A stretch of DNA of 6,775 bases. It comes from JAUYQE01 sp035289745 (GTDB lineage: Archaea; Nanobdellota; Nanobdellia; Woesearchaeales; GW2011-AR9). Positions within the stretch are counted from its first letter, which is position 1. Every line of letters starts with the position of its first letter. Positions 6,249-6,775 of this stretch are shown piece by piece. The notes under the pieces are model-generated. The model worked only from the letters and a program-made list of their open reading frames with translations. It did not search any database and was not told the origin of the DNA. The position numbers and the translations under genes are program-made. The stretch is taken from positions 1 through 6,775 of the forward strand of contig DATDWF010000098.1 in assembly GCA_035289745.1 (NCBI GenBank). The letters are read 5' to 3'.

Positions 6249-6671
6249 CTGCAGTATCGCTTTCTCGAAAGCTATGGGCGACCGGCATTGTTGCCCATCG
6301 GGAATAGCCAAGGCCTGATCGAAGAAATAACTGCAGACGAATATATCCCGCTGCTCTTGCTGCGCTGCCTGGAGAAAAGGAAAGAGGAGAGCGTTTCTGC
6401 TGAAGAGCTAATACAATACAAACAACAGCTCCTGCCTACTGTTCAAGAGCGGCTGTATTGGCGGGCGTTGGAAGCTGCAAAAATCGGAAATCAAAAGCTC
6501 TTCTCCCTCTGGAGCACTGCTTTCCTGCGCTGGAGCGGTGAGCAGGCCTTGCCCGAAGATGATGAAACATCGGAAGAAGAGATGAACAAACTCCGAAAAA
6601 CGTACTTTAGTGAATCGGCTACTAGCAACGAAACAAGCAGCAAAGAGCTACCCCAGTATACAGGAAAGTAA
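6249..6671 (+). CDS. Same-frame continuation after the in-frame TAG (C-terminal part)
   Basis: These 140 codons directly follow the TAG in the same frame and end in TAA. There is no ATG near the beginning. The first possible alternative starts are TTG codons at 6288 and 6291, inside a hairpin and without a Shine-Dalgarno. The residues before them (LQYRFLESYGRPA) look like coding sequence. A separate gene starting at TTG is therefore less likely than the distal half of the upstream gene. The sequence is helical (Leu, Glu and Lys-rich, with LYWRALEAAKIG and LWSTAFLRW segments) and ends in an acidic, Ser-rich tail. No family was recognised. It may be untranslated if the TAG is a true nonsense mutation. 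Confidence 0.55.
   Translation: MQYRFLESYGRPALLPIGNSQGLIEEITADEYIPLLLLRCLEKRKEESVSAEELIQYKQQLLPTVQERLYWRALEAAKIGNQKLFSLWSTAFLRWSGEQALPEDDETSEEEMNKLRKTYFSESATSNETSSKELPQYTGK
6259..6272 (+). other. Hairpin just downstream of the in-frame TAG
   Basis: GCTTTCTCGAAAGC forms a 5-bp stem with a CTCG tetraloop, starting 10 bases after the TAG. Three further pairs across a C-T mismatch (6255-6257 with 6274-6276) could extend it to 6 bases from the TAG. Confidence 0.4.
6274..6298 (+). other. Nine-bp hairpin downstream of the in-frame TAG
   Basis: ATGGGCGAC pairs with GTTGCCCAT (one G-U pair) around a 7-base loop. It begins one base after the preceding hairpin, so the two stems could stack. It lies in open reading frame and covers the TTG codons at 6288 and 6291. 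Confidence 0.5.
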
Positions 6672-6673
6672 TG

Positions 6674-6681
6674 TTTATAAA
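6674..6681 (+). promoter_or_regulatory. TATA box of the last gene
   Basis: TTTATAAA begins 3 bases after the TAA at 6669-6671 and is centred about 26 bases before ATG 6704, the spacing expected of a leaderless archaeal gene. Confidence 0.6.
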
Positions 6682-6690
6682 TTAAGATAG

Positions 6691-6700
6691 CTTTTTCTTC
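6691..6700 (+). terminator. Possible T-rich terminator
   Basis: CTTTTTCTTC lies 20 bases after the TAA and has no hairpin. It could end transcripts of the interrupted gene, but it overlaps the promoter region of the next gene and may simply be part of that. Confidence 0.25.
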
Positions 6701-6703
6701 ATT

Positions 6704-6775
6704 ATGGTTATCCTTCTTGACCAAGACAATCTTCCCAGCGATATCTATGCTGTTATCTTTCCGACCGAACAGCAG
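6704..6775 (+). CDS. Start of a leaderless gene cut by the window end
   Basis: ATG 6704 opens a frame with no stop through the last base (24 codons, beginning MVILLDQDNLPSDIYAV). The only positive evidence is the TATA box at the right distance and plausible residue composition. The fragment is too short to assign a family. A shorter-range chance ORF is possible. Confidence 0.5.
   Translation, partial: MVILLDQDNLPSDIYAVIFPTEQQ

Noticed and set aside
6288..6671. Independent gene starting at TTG 6288
   Set aside because: There is no ribosome site or promoter, the start lies in a hairpin, and the frame is coding-like back to the TAG, so a continuation of the upstream gene is more likely. It cannot be fully excluded.

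Overview
The window looks like a piece of an archaeal genome, most likely from an uncultivated lineage of the DPANN type. Four genes have a TATA-like box (TTTAAATA, TTTATATA or TTTATAAA) at archaeal spacing. Two of these genes appear leaderless, with the ATG about 27-30 bases after the box. The other two have the archaeal Shine-Dalgarno core GGTGAT. The Cys-rich, membrane-anchored repeat protein in the middle is also of a style I associate with DPANN archaea. The lineage is an inference; no marker gene is present.

Left part (1-4621): two tandem, full-length paralogues of about 735 aa on the + strand. Each has a secretion signal ending in a lipobox-like Cys, a homologous N-terminal domain, six MopE-type metal-binding motifs (CDGxDNNCDGxxDE), a von Willebrand A (VWA) domain and a conserved Cys-containing C-terminal segment. 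Each has its own promoter, so they are duplicated but separately transcribed cell-surface proteins, probably Ca2+- or metal-binding and adhesive.

Middle (4622-5444): a hairpin and an oligo-T stretch lie between convergent gene ends. Then comes a minus-strand gene for a single-pass membrane protein with eight Cys-pair repeats of 26 residues.

Right part (5445-6775): a divergent intergenic region leads to a leaderless + strand gene of unknown function. Its frame is interrupted by one TAG at 6246-6248 and then stays open, in the same frame, for another 140 codons to a TAA. Two adjacent hairpins (6259-6272 and 6274-6298) lie directly downstream of the TAG. This is the most unusual feature of the window. 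It could be a nonsense mutation (a recent pseudogene), readthrough, or a recoded TAG such as pyrrolysine. TAG also ends two other genes here at plausible ends, so global reassignment of TAG is unlikely. A further leaderless gene starts at 6704 and runs off the window.

No RNA genes, mobile elements or CRISPR arrays were seen. No gene-free stretch exceeds 300 bases.
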